A stretch of 5,822 bases of DNA from Candidatus Omnitrophota bacterium (lineage in GTDB: Bacteria > Hinthialibacterota > Hinthialibacteria > JAKQFZ01), in contig JAKQFZ010000339.1 in the NCBI GenBank assembly GCA_029558215.1, forward strand, positions 1 to 5,822, read 5' to 3'. Numbering within the stretch: position 1 is the first letter of the stretch; every line of letters starts with the position of its first letter. A program made the position numbers and the translations under genes. The notes beneath the pieces are model-generated. The model saw nothing but the letters and a program-made list of their open reading frames with translations. It was not told the DNA's origin and did no database searches. Below are positions 1 through 5,665 of the stretch, piece by piece.

Positions 1-7
1 ATTCTCG

Positions 8-23
8 CGCAGAGACGCAGAGA
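8..23. repeat. Tandem CGCAGAGA x2
   Basis: Two perfect head-to-tail copies of CGCAGAGA, followed by GCGCCAAGAAAG. The related complement (CTCCGCGTTCTCCGTGTCTCGG) is at 5768-5789 on the other side of the island. The family resembles the CTCTGCG/TCTCTGCG runs found between genes in many environmental bacterial genomes. Confidence 0.6.
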
Positions 24-116
24 GCGCCAAGAAAGAATGGAGGACAAAGGGCTGGGGGCGGAAGACTCTTCAAACCCCCGCGTTCTTGGCGGCTTGGCGC
101 GAGACACAATTCCGTC

Positions 117-136
117 ATTCCCGCGAACGCGGGAAT
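117..136. repeat. Palindromic repeat, 9-bp stem ATTCCCGCG
   Basis: ATTCCCGCG, an AA loop, then CGCGGGAAT form a perfect 9-bp inverted repeat, with GTC before and CCA after. This looks like the dispersed GTCATTCCCGCG-type intergenic hairpin common in bacterial genomes. It lacks a T-tract, so it does not look like a standard terminator. A matching half hairpin begins at 5807 and is cut by the window edge. Confidence 0.7.
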
Positions 137-150
137 CCATGCCCGTTCAC

Positions 151-176
151 CGCGAAGTACGCGAAGCACGCGAACA
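151..176. repeat. CGCGAAG tandem, about three 9-nt units
   Basis: The units are CGCGAAGTA, CGCGAAGCA and a shorter CGCGAACA, preceded by TTCAC. The 9-nt periodicity is clear. It does not look coding and is probably a dispersed intergenic repeat. Confidence 0.6.
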
Positions 177-177
177 C

Positions 178-193
178 GGCCGCAGGCCGGAGA
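178..193. repeat. 16-mer repeat, copy 1
   Basis: GGCCGCAGGCCGGAGA here and GGCCGCAGGCTGGAGA at 304-319 differ at one base. The core is a short GC-rich partial palindrome (GGCC-GCA-GGCC). Confidence 0.5.
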
Positions 194-198
194 TCCGT

Positions 199-227
199 CC
201 ACAGATTACACCGATTTCCACGGATTA
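199..227. repeat. CACAGATTA-type degenerate tandem
   Basis: Three degenerate units of about 10 nt: CCACAGATTA, CACCGATTT and CCACGGATTA. This resembles the 'CACAGATTACACAGATT' runs found between genes in many environmental bacteria. No coding or regulatory role is visible. Confidence 0.5.
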
Positions 228-265
228 TGTCTTGGCGAGCGCAGTGCGGCAATCTCCCCTCTTCA

Positions 266-291
266 CACGAGATACGAGCGACGAGATACGA
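266..291. repeat. ACGAG direct repeat, left flank copy
   Basis: ACGAGATACGA occurs twice, at 267-277 and 281-291, separated by GCG. The 20 bases at 266-285 match the reverse complement of 5701-5720 at 18 of 20 positions, so the same element lies on the far side of the island in inverted orientation. Confidence 0.6.
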
Positions 292-303
292 AATACGCCG
301 GCA

Positions 304-319
304 GGCCGCAGGCTGGAGA
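304..319. repeat. 16-mer repeat, copy 2
   Basis: Second copy of the 16-mer at 178-193, with one mismatch (GGCCGCAGGCTGGAGA). It lies just upstream of the regulator's promoter region. Confidence 0.5.
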
Positions 320-427
320 GGACGCTTTACGCTCTACGAACAACGCACGACGCGGCCGCCAGCCGCAGCGCTCCCCGCTCCCTGCAGAACGAACCGCCCA
401 TCGTCAATCATCGATAATCAATTCTCC

Positions 428-448
428 CTGCATACTATAGTCTGAAGA
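428..448 (+). promoter_or_regulatory. Putative controller-protein operator/promoter
   Basis: The block centres on the palindrome ACTATAGT (434-441). It includes AGTC (439-442), half of the GACT/AGTC-type boxes known for R-M controller proteins. TATAGT (436-441) or TACTAT (433-438) would make a reasonable -10 element, but no good -35 lies at the usual distance, as expected if an activator is needed. Transcription starting near 448 would leave a leader of about 50 nt. All 21 bases recur exactly upstream of the second regulator remnant on the other strand (5645-5665). Binding by the regulator is inferred. Confidence 0.55.
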
Positions 449-486
449 TATTGGGGGCGGACATCTATACCCTGATGCCATTGACT

Positions 487-490
487 GGAG
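487..490 (+). promoter_or_regulatory. Ribosome binding site of the XRE regulator
   Basis: GGAG lies seven bases before the ATG at 498 and sits in a 15-base block (486-500) that is identical upstream of the truncated second regulator. This supports 498 as the real start. Confidence 0.7.
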
Positions 491-497
491 TTGCTCT

Positions 498-734
498 ATG
501 GATATCGGAAAGGCAGTCGGCGAGGAACTCAGAGCTTCGCGTGAGAGGCGACGGATCAGCCAGGAGCAACTGGGATTCGATGCCGGGATTCACAGAACGT
601 ATGTGAGTCTCATTGAACGCGGGCTCAAGAGCCCGACACTGAACGTTCTCTTCCGGCTATGCAGGGCTCTGGACATGGCTCCCGCTGATTTTATCAGGAA
701 TGTGGAATCGCGGGCAAGCGCGAAGCGCGAGTGA
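498..734 (+). CDS. XRE/Cro-family regulator, probable R-M controller protein
   Basis: A 78-residue single-domain DNA-binding protein. The helix-turn-helix spans about residues 8-66: helix 2 is SQEQLGFDA (21-29), and the recognition helix is about HRTYVSLIERG (32-42), followed by the typical SPTLNVLFRLCRALDM helix. Size, fold and position upstream of a methyltransferase fit the C proteins of restriction-modification systems, which bind their own promoter as dimers, activate at low level and repress at high level. No other domain is present. The ATG at 498 has GGAG seven bases upstream. Its end may overlap the methyltransferase if the latter starts at 700; with the preferred start there is a 43-base gap. 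A diverged, truncated relative lies inverted at 5506-5595 (20 of 30 residues identical). The XRE assignment is firm; the controller role is inferred from context. Confidence 0.88.
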   Translation: MDIGKAVGEELRASRERRRISQEQLGFDAGIHRTYVSLIERGLKSPTLNVLFRLCRALDMAPADFIRNVESRASAKRE

Positions 735-777
735 GAAATGGGCGGCCGCACAGCGGACCATCGGTGTGGAGCGAAAT

Positions 778-1734
778 TTGAAAAGGAAGCTGAGAGCGAT
801 AGACCTGTTCTGTGGCGCTGGCGGAAGCAGTTGGGGCGCACAGGCAGCCGGGGTCGAAATCGTGGCGGCCTTCGATGTGTGGCCGGTCGCGGAATCGGTG
901 TACCGAGACAACTTCCCCAACGTGAGATTCTACTCCGGTCGCATCGAGGAGCACGACCTCGATCAAGTCGTGAAAGAAGTGGGCCGTGTTGACCTTATCA
1001 TGGCTTCCCCTGAATGTACCAATCACAGCGTTGCAAAAGGCAACAAGCCACGGTGTGAAGTGAGCAGAGAGACTGCCTTGCAGGTGGTGAGGTTCGCGAA
1101 GGCCTTCAAACCGTGCTGGGTCGTAGTAGAAAATGTCGTCAGCATGCAGAAATGGTCGCGGTATGCTGGGCTCATGAAGGATATGGAAAACCTCGGCTAT
1201 CACAGTCTGCCGCAGAAACTGAATGCGGCAGATTTCGGTGTCCCACAGGCAAGGAGGCGTCTCTTTCTTCTATTCGATCTCAAGAAGAAACCGGGTGAGA
1301 TCAAGCCGCGAGGTAGAAGGAAAAGGCCCGCAGCCGAGGTAGTGAGTCTCAACGGCGAGTACCACTGGACAACCCTGCGCACAAAACGACGAGCAGAGGC
1401 AACCTTGGCGAGAGCCGATCGAGCTATAGCCCAGGTAGGTGAGAGTACGCCATTCCTGATGGTGTACTATGGCTCAGATCACGCTGGAGGTTGGCAATCG
1501 CTGGATGTTCCCTTGCGTACTGTGACGACACTGGACCGCTTTGCCCTCGTGAAGCCGACTGAGTCAGGCCATGTCATGCGGATGCTCCAACCAGAGGAAC
1601 TCAAGGCTGCCATGGGATGGCCGCGAACGTTCAGAATTGGGCGTGCGACTCGACGAGACAAGATCAAGATGATCGGCAACGCGGTGTGCCCAGGGCTGAT
1701 GCAAGTCATAGTCAAGAGCCTAGTCCATAGGTGA
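778..1734 (+). CDS. DNA (cytosine-5-)-methyltransferase
   Basis: Transfers methyl from S-adenosylmethionine to C5 of cytosine in DNA. From the preferred TTG start at 778 (318 residues) the motifs are: I, DLFCGAGGSS (about 9-18); IV, SPECTNHS with catalytic Cys80; VI, VVENV (Glu118); VIII, QARRR (157-161); a variable target-recognition region (about 195-255) ending in PLRTVTTLDRFALV; IX/X, MLQPEE and GNAVCPG (300-306). Motif IV reads PECTNHS in place of the usual PPCQxFS, a variant I recall in a subgroup of such enzymes. TTG 778 is preferred because GGAG (768-771) lies six bases upstream and motif I then falls near the N-terminus. GTG 766 and ATG 700, the latter inside the regulator gene, are alternatives. 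The target sequence cannot be read from the protein. The 3' end overlaps the next gene by GTGA. Likely roles are self-protection of the system and making the 5mC that Vsr repairs around. Confidence 0.93.
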   Translation: MKRKLRAIDLFCGAGGSSWGAQAAGVEIVAAFDVWPVAESVYRDNFPNVRFYSGRIEEHDLDQVVKEVGRVDLIMASPECTNHSVAKGNKPRCEVSRETALQVVRFAKAFKPCWVVVENVVSMQKWSRYAGLMKDMENLGYHSLPQKLNAADFGVPQARRRLFLLFDLKKKPGEIKPRGRRKRPAAEVVSLNGEYHWTTLRTKRRAEATLARADRAIAQVGESTPFLMVYYGSDHAGGWQSLDVPLRTVTTLDRFALVKPTESGHVMRMLQPEELKAAMGWPRTFRIGRATRRDKIKMIGNAVCPGLMQVIVKSLVHR

Positions 1735-3875
1735 GACGGAAGATGAAAGGGAAGCCACCCAAAAGCGGTTCCGCAGTAATGCGTCCACGAGCGAGGCTAA
1801 TATCACTCATCGGCGAAGAATTGATAAGCGATGAGTCGGTTGCCGTGGTTGAGCTGGTCAAGAATGCTTATGACGCAGATGCTACGGTTGTTTCTGTTGC
1901 ATTCGACTCAGATGACCCAAATATGTTGACGATTTCCGATGACGGCATCGGCATGACTCTTGATACGGTGAAGACGGGCTGGTTCGAACCGGGAACAGTA
2001 CTGAAGAAACGTGAGGAGCACTCGCCATCAGGTCGGTCATATCTTGGGGCAAAGGGTATCGGTCGCTTTGCAGCCGCTCGGTTGGGAGAGAGTCTTCTGA
2101 TGCAGACCAAGAAGAGCGACGAACCCGAAGGCGTCACAGTGCTGCTGGACTGGGGGCGATTTGATGACGAAAGCTACCTCGATGAAATCACCCTTGATTA
2201 TGAGATATCTCCACTTCCTCAACTGGAACATGGAACCATCCTGGAACTGACGAATCTTCATGCGAGAAAACACTGGGGAGAAGATGAGTTTCGCTCCTTG
2301 CATAACCGTTTGTCGCGCCTGATATCACCGTTCGAGGCCGACACTGGACGATCAGGACTTGGGAACTTTGTGATTAATCTCTCGATACCAAGCCACCCGG
2401 ATCTAACCGGAAGGGTCCAGCCGCACGAGTTGACCACCAAGCCAAAGTACCGTTTGGTCGGGAGTCTATCGACTGAAGGGATCTTTCAAGGCGAAATCGA
2501 ATTCGATGGAAGGAACGCCAAGCAATTCAAGAACAAGAGGCTTGGTGGTAAAGATGAAAGGCCATTGTGCGGACCATTTGAAGTGGAAATCCGTGCCTGG
2601 GACAGAGACAGACCCGGGCTTTCACCATTTATGCTACAATTCAATCAATCTCTGACTGGAATACGGCGGATTCTTGATGAGTACTGTGGCGTCAGCATCT
2701 ATCGTGATGGCTTTCGAGTCTATCCCTATGGAGAGAAGGGCGCCGACTGGCTAAGCCTTGACACACGAAGTCGCCAGACCCCGACGCTGAGACTCGCAAA
2801 TAATCAGATCATTGCAGCCGTGCGCATTTCGCGTGATGCAAACGCACATTTGATTGACCGAACAACACGTGAGGGTCTTGTCCACAATCGCGAATACTAT
2901 GCACTAACAACATGGTTCGTCCGCATCCTTGCACTACTTGAAGAAGAACGATACACAATACGACCCCGTGAAGAAACAAAACCCGAGGAACTGTCAACCC
3001 TGTTCGAACCATTTGACATCTCTGAGGTGGTCGCCGAAGCGGACAAGCAACTGGGAAGGCGCCATCCCGTTAGCAAGATGGTGAGACAGAAAGACACTGA
3101 CATTCGCGAAGGTGTTAAGCGTCTTCAAGAACACTATTCGCGTGTTCTGCTCGCGGCCGGACTCGGACAACTTGTCGACTTGGTAATTCATGAAATTGGA
3201 GCTCCTCTTGGGAGGATTACACGTGATGTGGAACACCTGGAGAAGCGAGTAATGGGGAAGTTCAGTAGCAGTGCTTTCGACAAGGTGATGGGCAGTGGCG
3301 CGCATGCAGAAATGGCCGGCACTTTTACTAAAATACGAGCGTGGCTTGAGCAGATCGGAAACCTCAGGGAAAAGCTGATTCCCAAGGCCGCTGGCAAACG
3401 TGGTCGCGCGTCTTCATTTGCCGTACAGGATGAAATATATGACAATATAACATTGTTCACGAGTCTAATATCAAAACAAGGCATCACATGCGAAGTGCGC
3501 GCTCCCAAGCAACCAATGGTGGTACACATGTCACGGTCAGACCTGGGCCAGATCACTGCAAATCTTCTTGATAACAGCGTGTATTGGCTTACACGACACC
3601 ATGGGGACGGGAAGGGTGGCAGGATTGACATACAAGTGACTGCACTCAAACACGGGTTCAGACTGCGATTGTGTGATGATGGGCCCGGAGTGGTAGAAGA
3701 GGACATCGAGCGCATATTCGACCAGGAGTTCTCGCGAAAACCGAATGGGATGGGCCTGGGGTTATTCATCGCGCGACAGGTGATTGCGCCATATGGCAAA
3801 CTGATCTATCGTAGTGACTGCAGATTGTCTGGAGCGTGTTTTGAAGCATCCTTTGAAGAGCGAGTAGGCTTATGA
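1731..3875 (+). CDS. Dual GHKL ATPase / histidine-kinase-like protein
   Basis: A 714-residue soluble protein with no visible signal peptide or membrane segment. The N-terminal ATPase is of the Hsp90/MutL/MORC sort: N box ELVKNAYDADA (Glu41, Asn45), ISDDGIGM (68-75), GAKGIGRFAAARLG (106-119). A middle region, about 305-400, resembles the second (S5/transducer-like) domain of these ATPases (YRDGFRVYPYGEKGADWLSL, then IDRTTREGLVHN). A charged, probably helical linker (about 410-475) follows. The C-terminus is histidine-kinase-like: VIHEIGAPLGR with candidate phospho-His487, N box NLLDNS (611-616), CDDGPG (648-653) and GMGLGL (673-678). Both nucleotide sites look intact. GTG 1731 gives the GTGA overlap with the methyltransferase and suggests translational coupling; ATG 1743 and ATG 1779 are alternative starts. 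The next gene overlaps by ATGA and encodes a receiver protein, its likely phosphotransfer partner. Inferred role: cytosolic sensor/ATPase of the module, perhaps clamping on DNA and signalling through the C-terminal kinase. Kinase activity is not proven. Confidence 0.85.
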   Translation: MRRKMKGKPPKSGSAVMRPRARLISLIGEELISDESVAVVELVKNAYDADATVVSVAFDSDDPNMLTISDDGIGMTLDTVKTGWFEPGTVLKKREEHSPSGRSYLGAKGIGRFAAARLGESLLMQTKKSDEPEGVTVLLDWGRFDDESYLDEITLDYEISPLPQLEHGTILELTNLHARKHWGEDEFRSLHNRLSRLISPFEADTGRSGLGNFVINLSIPSHPDLTGRVQPHELTTKPKYRLVGSLSTEGIFQGEIEFDGRNAKQFKNKRLGGKDERPLCGPFEVEIRAWDRDRPGLSPFMLQFNQSLTGIRRILDEYCGVSIYRDGFRVYPYGEKGADWLSLDTRSRQTPTLRLANNQIIAAVRISRDANAHLIDRTTREGLVHNREYYALTTWFVRILALLEEERYTIRPREETKPEELSTLFEPFDISEVVAEADKQLGRRHPVSKMVRQKDTDIREGVKRLQEHYSRVLLAAGLGQLVDLVIHEIGAPLGRITRDVEHLEKRVMGKFSSSAFDKVMGSGAHAEMAGTFTKIRAWLEQIGNLREKLIPKAAGKRGRASSFAVQDEIYDNITLFTSLISKQGITCEVRAPKQPMVVHMSRSDLGQITANLLDNSVYWLTRHHGDGKGGRIDIQVTALKHGFRLRLCDDGPGVVEEDIERIFDQEFSRKPNGMGLGLFIARQVIAPYGKLIYRSDCRLSGACFEASFEERVGL

Positions 3876-5050
3876 GCGGCGGAGACATACGATTGCAGGT
3901 ACTGCTGGTTGAGGATGAATCAGAGGATCTGGAGCAGTACCAACGTGATTTTCCTGGTGTATTCGCCTCGAATCAAGTGGAAGTCGATTTGTATCCGTGT
4001 ATCAGTTTTGAAGACGCCTTTGCTATGGCGTCAAGTCCTCGACACCGATATGACCTGATTGTGTCGGACACCTACAGAGGACCGACGCGGAATCGAGATG
4101 CTCAGGTCATGAAGATGGTAAATGAGTATCGAGGTACTCGTTTCTGCCCACTGGTGATATATAGCAGCGGAGCGAAGCCGGTGGATCTCACGGAGACAGC
4201 ATTTGTTCTGTGGGCTGATAAAGGCAAGCCGGGCGATATCGAGCGCGCAATAGCGGAGATTCTGCGGACAAACATTCCCCAGCTTGCTCATCTGCTACAT
4301 CGTGACTTGGAGCGTTCCGCGGGATCATATCTGTGGGAGTTCCTCGAGACAAGATGGGGCGAGCTCACCAGTGCAGGTGTTGAACCCGCCGTATTGGAGC
4401 GTTTGATCCGACGCAGAGCGTCTCTGCAAGTAGGACGACTGAATCCTGTGGTAGAAGGTGTAGAGGAAATAGAAGAAGTCAAGGCGAGCGAGTTCTATAT
4501 CTACCCAAAGATATCGAAGGACTCTCGGCTCGGAGAAATACTACGACGTGTAGAAGATGGCACATTCCGAGTAGTATTGACACCACATTGCCATCTCCAT
4601 GTTCAACCAAACCAGATACTACCTCGTGCGGAACACGTCCTGACGGTGAAAGTGGTTTCCGCAAAGGAGACCATTCGCGATGCATGCAAGAGGGCTGACG
4701 GGACAGACGGGGCACCATGGGGAGGGAGTGAGAAAGCAAGAACAGATAAACTACGCCGACGAATTCAGTCACCCGCGGGAGAAATGGGCAAGCTTGAGGG
4801 ACGCTATTGGTTCATGCCCGGGTTCCTTGACATTCCTGACTCATACTGTGACTTGCTGCAACTGGAAAGTGTTCCGTATCAAGAGATTGTAGACACGGGG
4901 AGGTATGAACGAGTTGCATCGCTCGACGCTCCGTTCGCTGAGGCTCTCCAATCATGTTTTGCCCGATTCTACCTGAGCGTCGGCATTCCAAACCTGAACC
5001 CCGGAGATTTTGGGCACTTCATAGATGACGTGGACACTGCACAAACGTAA
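3872..5050 (+). CDS. Receiver-domain protein with unknown C-terminal domain
   Basis: A 392-residue protein. Residues about 8-132 form a CheY-like receiver with all the expected residues: acidic pair Glu14/Asp15 in LLVEDES, phosphoacceptor Asp66 in DLIVSDTY, Ser98 in VIYSSG and Lys117 in WADKGKP. It should accept phosphate from the kinase-like C-terminus of the preceding gene, which it overlaps by ATGA. Residues about 135-392 match no standard DNA-binding output domain that I can name. This part contains an acidic segment (VVEGVEEIEEVK, about 193-204), a Cys/His cluster VVLTPHCHLH (about 234-243) and a conserved-looking C-terminus (SLDAPFAEALQSCFARFYLSVGIPNL). I recall similar domains, with a P-x-C-D-L motif, in receiver proteins paired with such ATPases, but cannot confirm this. 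No PD-(D/E)xK, HNH or PLD motif is obvious. It may be the system's effector or an adaptor; this is inference. Confidence 0.82.
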   Translation: MSGGDIRLQVLLVEDESEDLEQYQRDFPGVFASNQVEVDLYPCISFEDAFAMASSPRHRYDLIVSDTYRGPTRNRDAQVMKMVNEYRGTRFCPLVIYSSGAKPVDLTETAFVLWADKGKPGDIERAIAEILRTNIPQLAHLLHRDLERSAGSYLWEFLETRWGELTSAGVEPAVLERLIRRRASLQVGRLNPVVEGVEEIEEVKASEFYIYPKISKDSRLGEILRRVEDGTFRVVLTPHCHLHVQPNQILPRAEHVLTVKVVSAKETIRDACKRADGTDGAPWGGSEKARTDKLRRRIQSPAGEMGKLEGRYWFMPGFLDIPDSYCDLLQLESVPYQEIVDTGRYERVASLDAPFAEALQSCFARFYLSVGIPNLNPGDFGHFIDDVDTAQT

Positions 5051-5080
5051 GAACAGCTTCGTGTTGACCACAATGATCCT

Positions 5081-5491
5081 ATGACCGATGTTCTGAATCA
5101 CAGTCAGCGTGCCTACTGCATGTCGCAAATTCACGGCAAGGATACAAAACCGGAAATCACTGTGCGTAGGATCGTTCATCGTTTGGGATGCAGATTTCGT
5201 CTGCACCGCCGCGAATTGCCCGGCTCTCCGGATATTGTACTGCCGCGTCACCGGAAGGTGATCTTTGTTCATGGTTGTTTCTGGCACATGCACCGTTGCA
5301 AGTACGGCCTGGTACGACCTTCAACCAATGCAGAGTTCTGGGAAAAGAAGCGTACGGGGAATGTTGACCGCGATCGCAGGAACATCAAAGCTCTCCGCGA
5401 TATGGGTTGGAGAGTGCTCGTGGTCTGGGAGTGCTGGACGCGAGATATAATGAAACTGGAGTATCGCCTGCGAGAGTTCCTCGCGGATTGA
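5081..5491 (+). CDS. vsr: Very short patch repair endonuclease (Vsr)
   Basis: A 136-residue nuclease that nicks next to T:G mismatches left by deamination of 5-methylcytosine, so that repair restores C:G. The family signatures are present in order: SQRAYCMSQIHGKDTKPE (8-25), LPGSPDIVLPRHRKVIFVHG (46-65), CFWHMHRC (66-73), FWEKK, NVDRD and VVWECW. Residues known in E. coli Vsr fall at the same numbers: Asp51, His64, Cys66, His69, His71 and Cys73, with the last zinc-ligand Cys at 118. Glu25 is also present. Length is normal and the enzyme looks intact. It follows the receiver gene by 30 bases, with no clear Shine-Dalgarno; the ATG at 5081 fits the family N-terminus. With the methyltransferase upstream, 5mC repair is the simplest role. 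In R-M clusters with MutL/MORC-like ATPases, Vsr-like nucleases have been proposed as restriction enzymes, so a second role is possible. Confidence 0.95.
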   Translation: MTDVLNHSQRAYCMSQIHGKDTKPEITVRRIVHRLGCRFRLHRRELPGSPDIVLPRHRKVIFVHGCFWHMHRCKYGLVRPSTNAEFWEKKRTGNVDRDRRNIKALRDMGWRVLVVWECWTRDIMKLEYRLREFLAD

Positions 5492-5505
5492 GGGGTGGCC
5501 GCCAA

Positions 5506-5595
5506 GACCGCGTCGAAGCCGAGCTGTTCCTGGCTGATCTGCTTTTTCCGGCGGCAGGCTCGTAGCTCCTCGCCGACTGCCTCTTCAAGGTTCAT
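5506..5595 (-). pseudogene. Truncated XRE regulator (5' remnant)
   Basis: Reading leftwards from the ATG at 5595, the first 30 codons are a diverged copy of the regulator at 498: AVGEELRA (6-13) and ISQEQLGFDA (20-29) are identical, 20 of 30 residues in all. After about residue 29 homology stops, and the recognition helix (HRTYVSLIERG in the intact gene) is missing. The frame stays open for 108 codons, but the rest is only the antisense of vsr and is unlikely to be functional. Among the 20 shared residues, 11 codons differ synonymously. That pattern suggests this copy evolved as a working gene before truncation. A Shine-Dalgarno (CTCC at 5603-5606, read on the minus strand) and the conserved operator block remain upstream. 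It converges on vsr, ending about 15 bases past its stop codon. Confidence 0.8.
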
Positions 5596-5644
5596 AGAGC
5601 AACTCCATTCGATACCGGTAGGGTACAGGGGAGCGGACGGCGTT

Positions 5645-5665
5645 TCTTCAGACTATAGTATGCAG
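5645..5665 (-). promoter_or_regulatory. Second copy of the putative controller operator/promoter
   Basis: The reverse complement is identical to 428-448 over 21 bases, including the palindrome ACTATAGT (5652-5659) and a minus-strand TATAGT -10 candidate. If active, it would drive transcription leftwards through the truncated regulator and antisense to vsr. The intact regulator could bind here as well as at its own promoter. Activity is inferred. Confidence 0.55.

Larger units (their letters stand above)
1..411. other. Repeat-rich non-coding left flank
   Basis: I find no credible gene here. Two overlapping open frames run through much of it, but their translations are arginine/proline-rich, match no family I recognise and change character with each repeat block, as expected of translated intergenic repeats. 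The stretch holds several unrelated short repeat families: an 8-bp tandem, a 9-bp-stem hairpin, a 9-nt-period CGCGAAG run, a CAGATTA/CGATTT run, an ACGAG direct repeat and a duplicated 16-mer. Each is listed separately. Some reappear inverted in the right flank. Confidence 0.7.
414..587 (+). repeat. Left arm of island-bracketing inverted repeat
   Basis: This arm covers the regulator's upstream region and its first 30 codons. It pairs with the reverse complement of 5506-5679. Two blocks are perfectly conserved: 21 bp at 428-448 (matching 5645-5665) and 15 bp at 486-500 (matching 5593-5607). The sequence between them is poorly conserved. Over the 90 coding bases I count 61 identities by hand. 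The arms therefore look like related promoter/regulator starts facing each other across the module, not transposon ends. I see no transposase or obvious target-site duplication. Confidence 0.8.

Noticed and set aside
151..291. Possible CRISPR array in the left flank repeats
   Set aside because: The units are 9-11 nt, degenerate, and without regular unique spacers; no cas genes are present.
37..445. Two overlapping open frames (37-417 and 86-445)
   Set aside because: Their translations follow the repeat blocks, are rich in Arg/Pro/Ala, match no family I recognise, and have no good ribosome binding site.
694..1203. 169-codon minus-strand open frame
   Set aside because: It is antisense to the methyltransferase motif I-VI region and has no recognisable features.
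1142..3315. 14-bp direct repeat GCATGCAGAAATGG at 1142-1155 and 3302-3315
   Set aside because: It lies within two conserved coding regions in unrelated domains; a single 14-mer match in nearly 6 kb is plausible by chance.
3188..3799. 203-codon minus-strand open frame
   Set aside because: It lies wholly antisense to the kinase-like half of the dual GHKL gene, whose motifs are unmistakable; no family motif is visible in the translation.
5269..5505. Continuation of the minus-strand regulator remnant as a 108-residue protein
   Set aside because: Past residue ~29 the sequence is only the complement of vsr, which is intact and conserved; the extension is unlikely to have evolved as protein.
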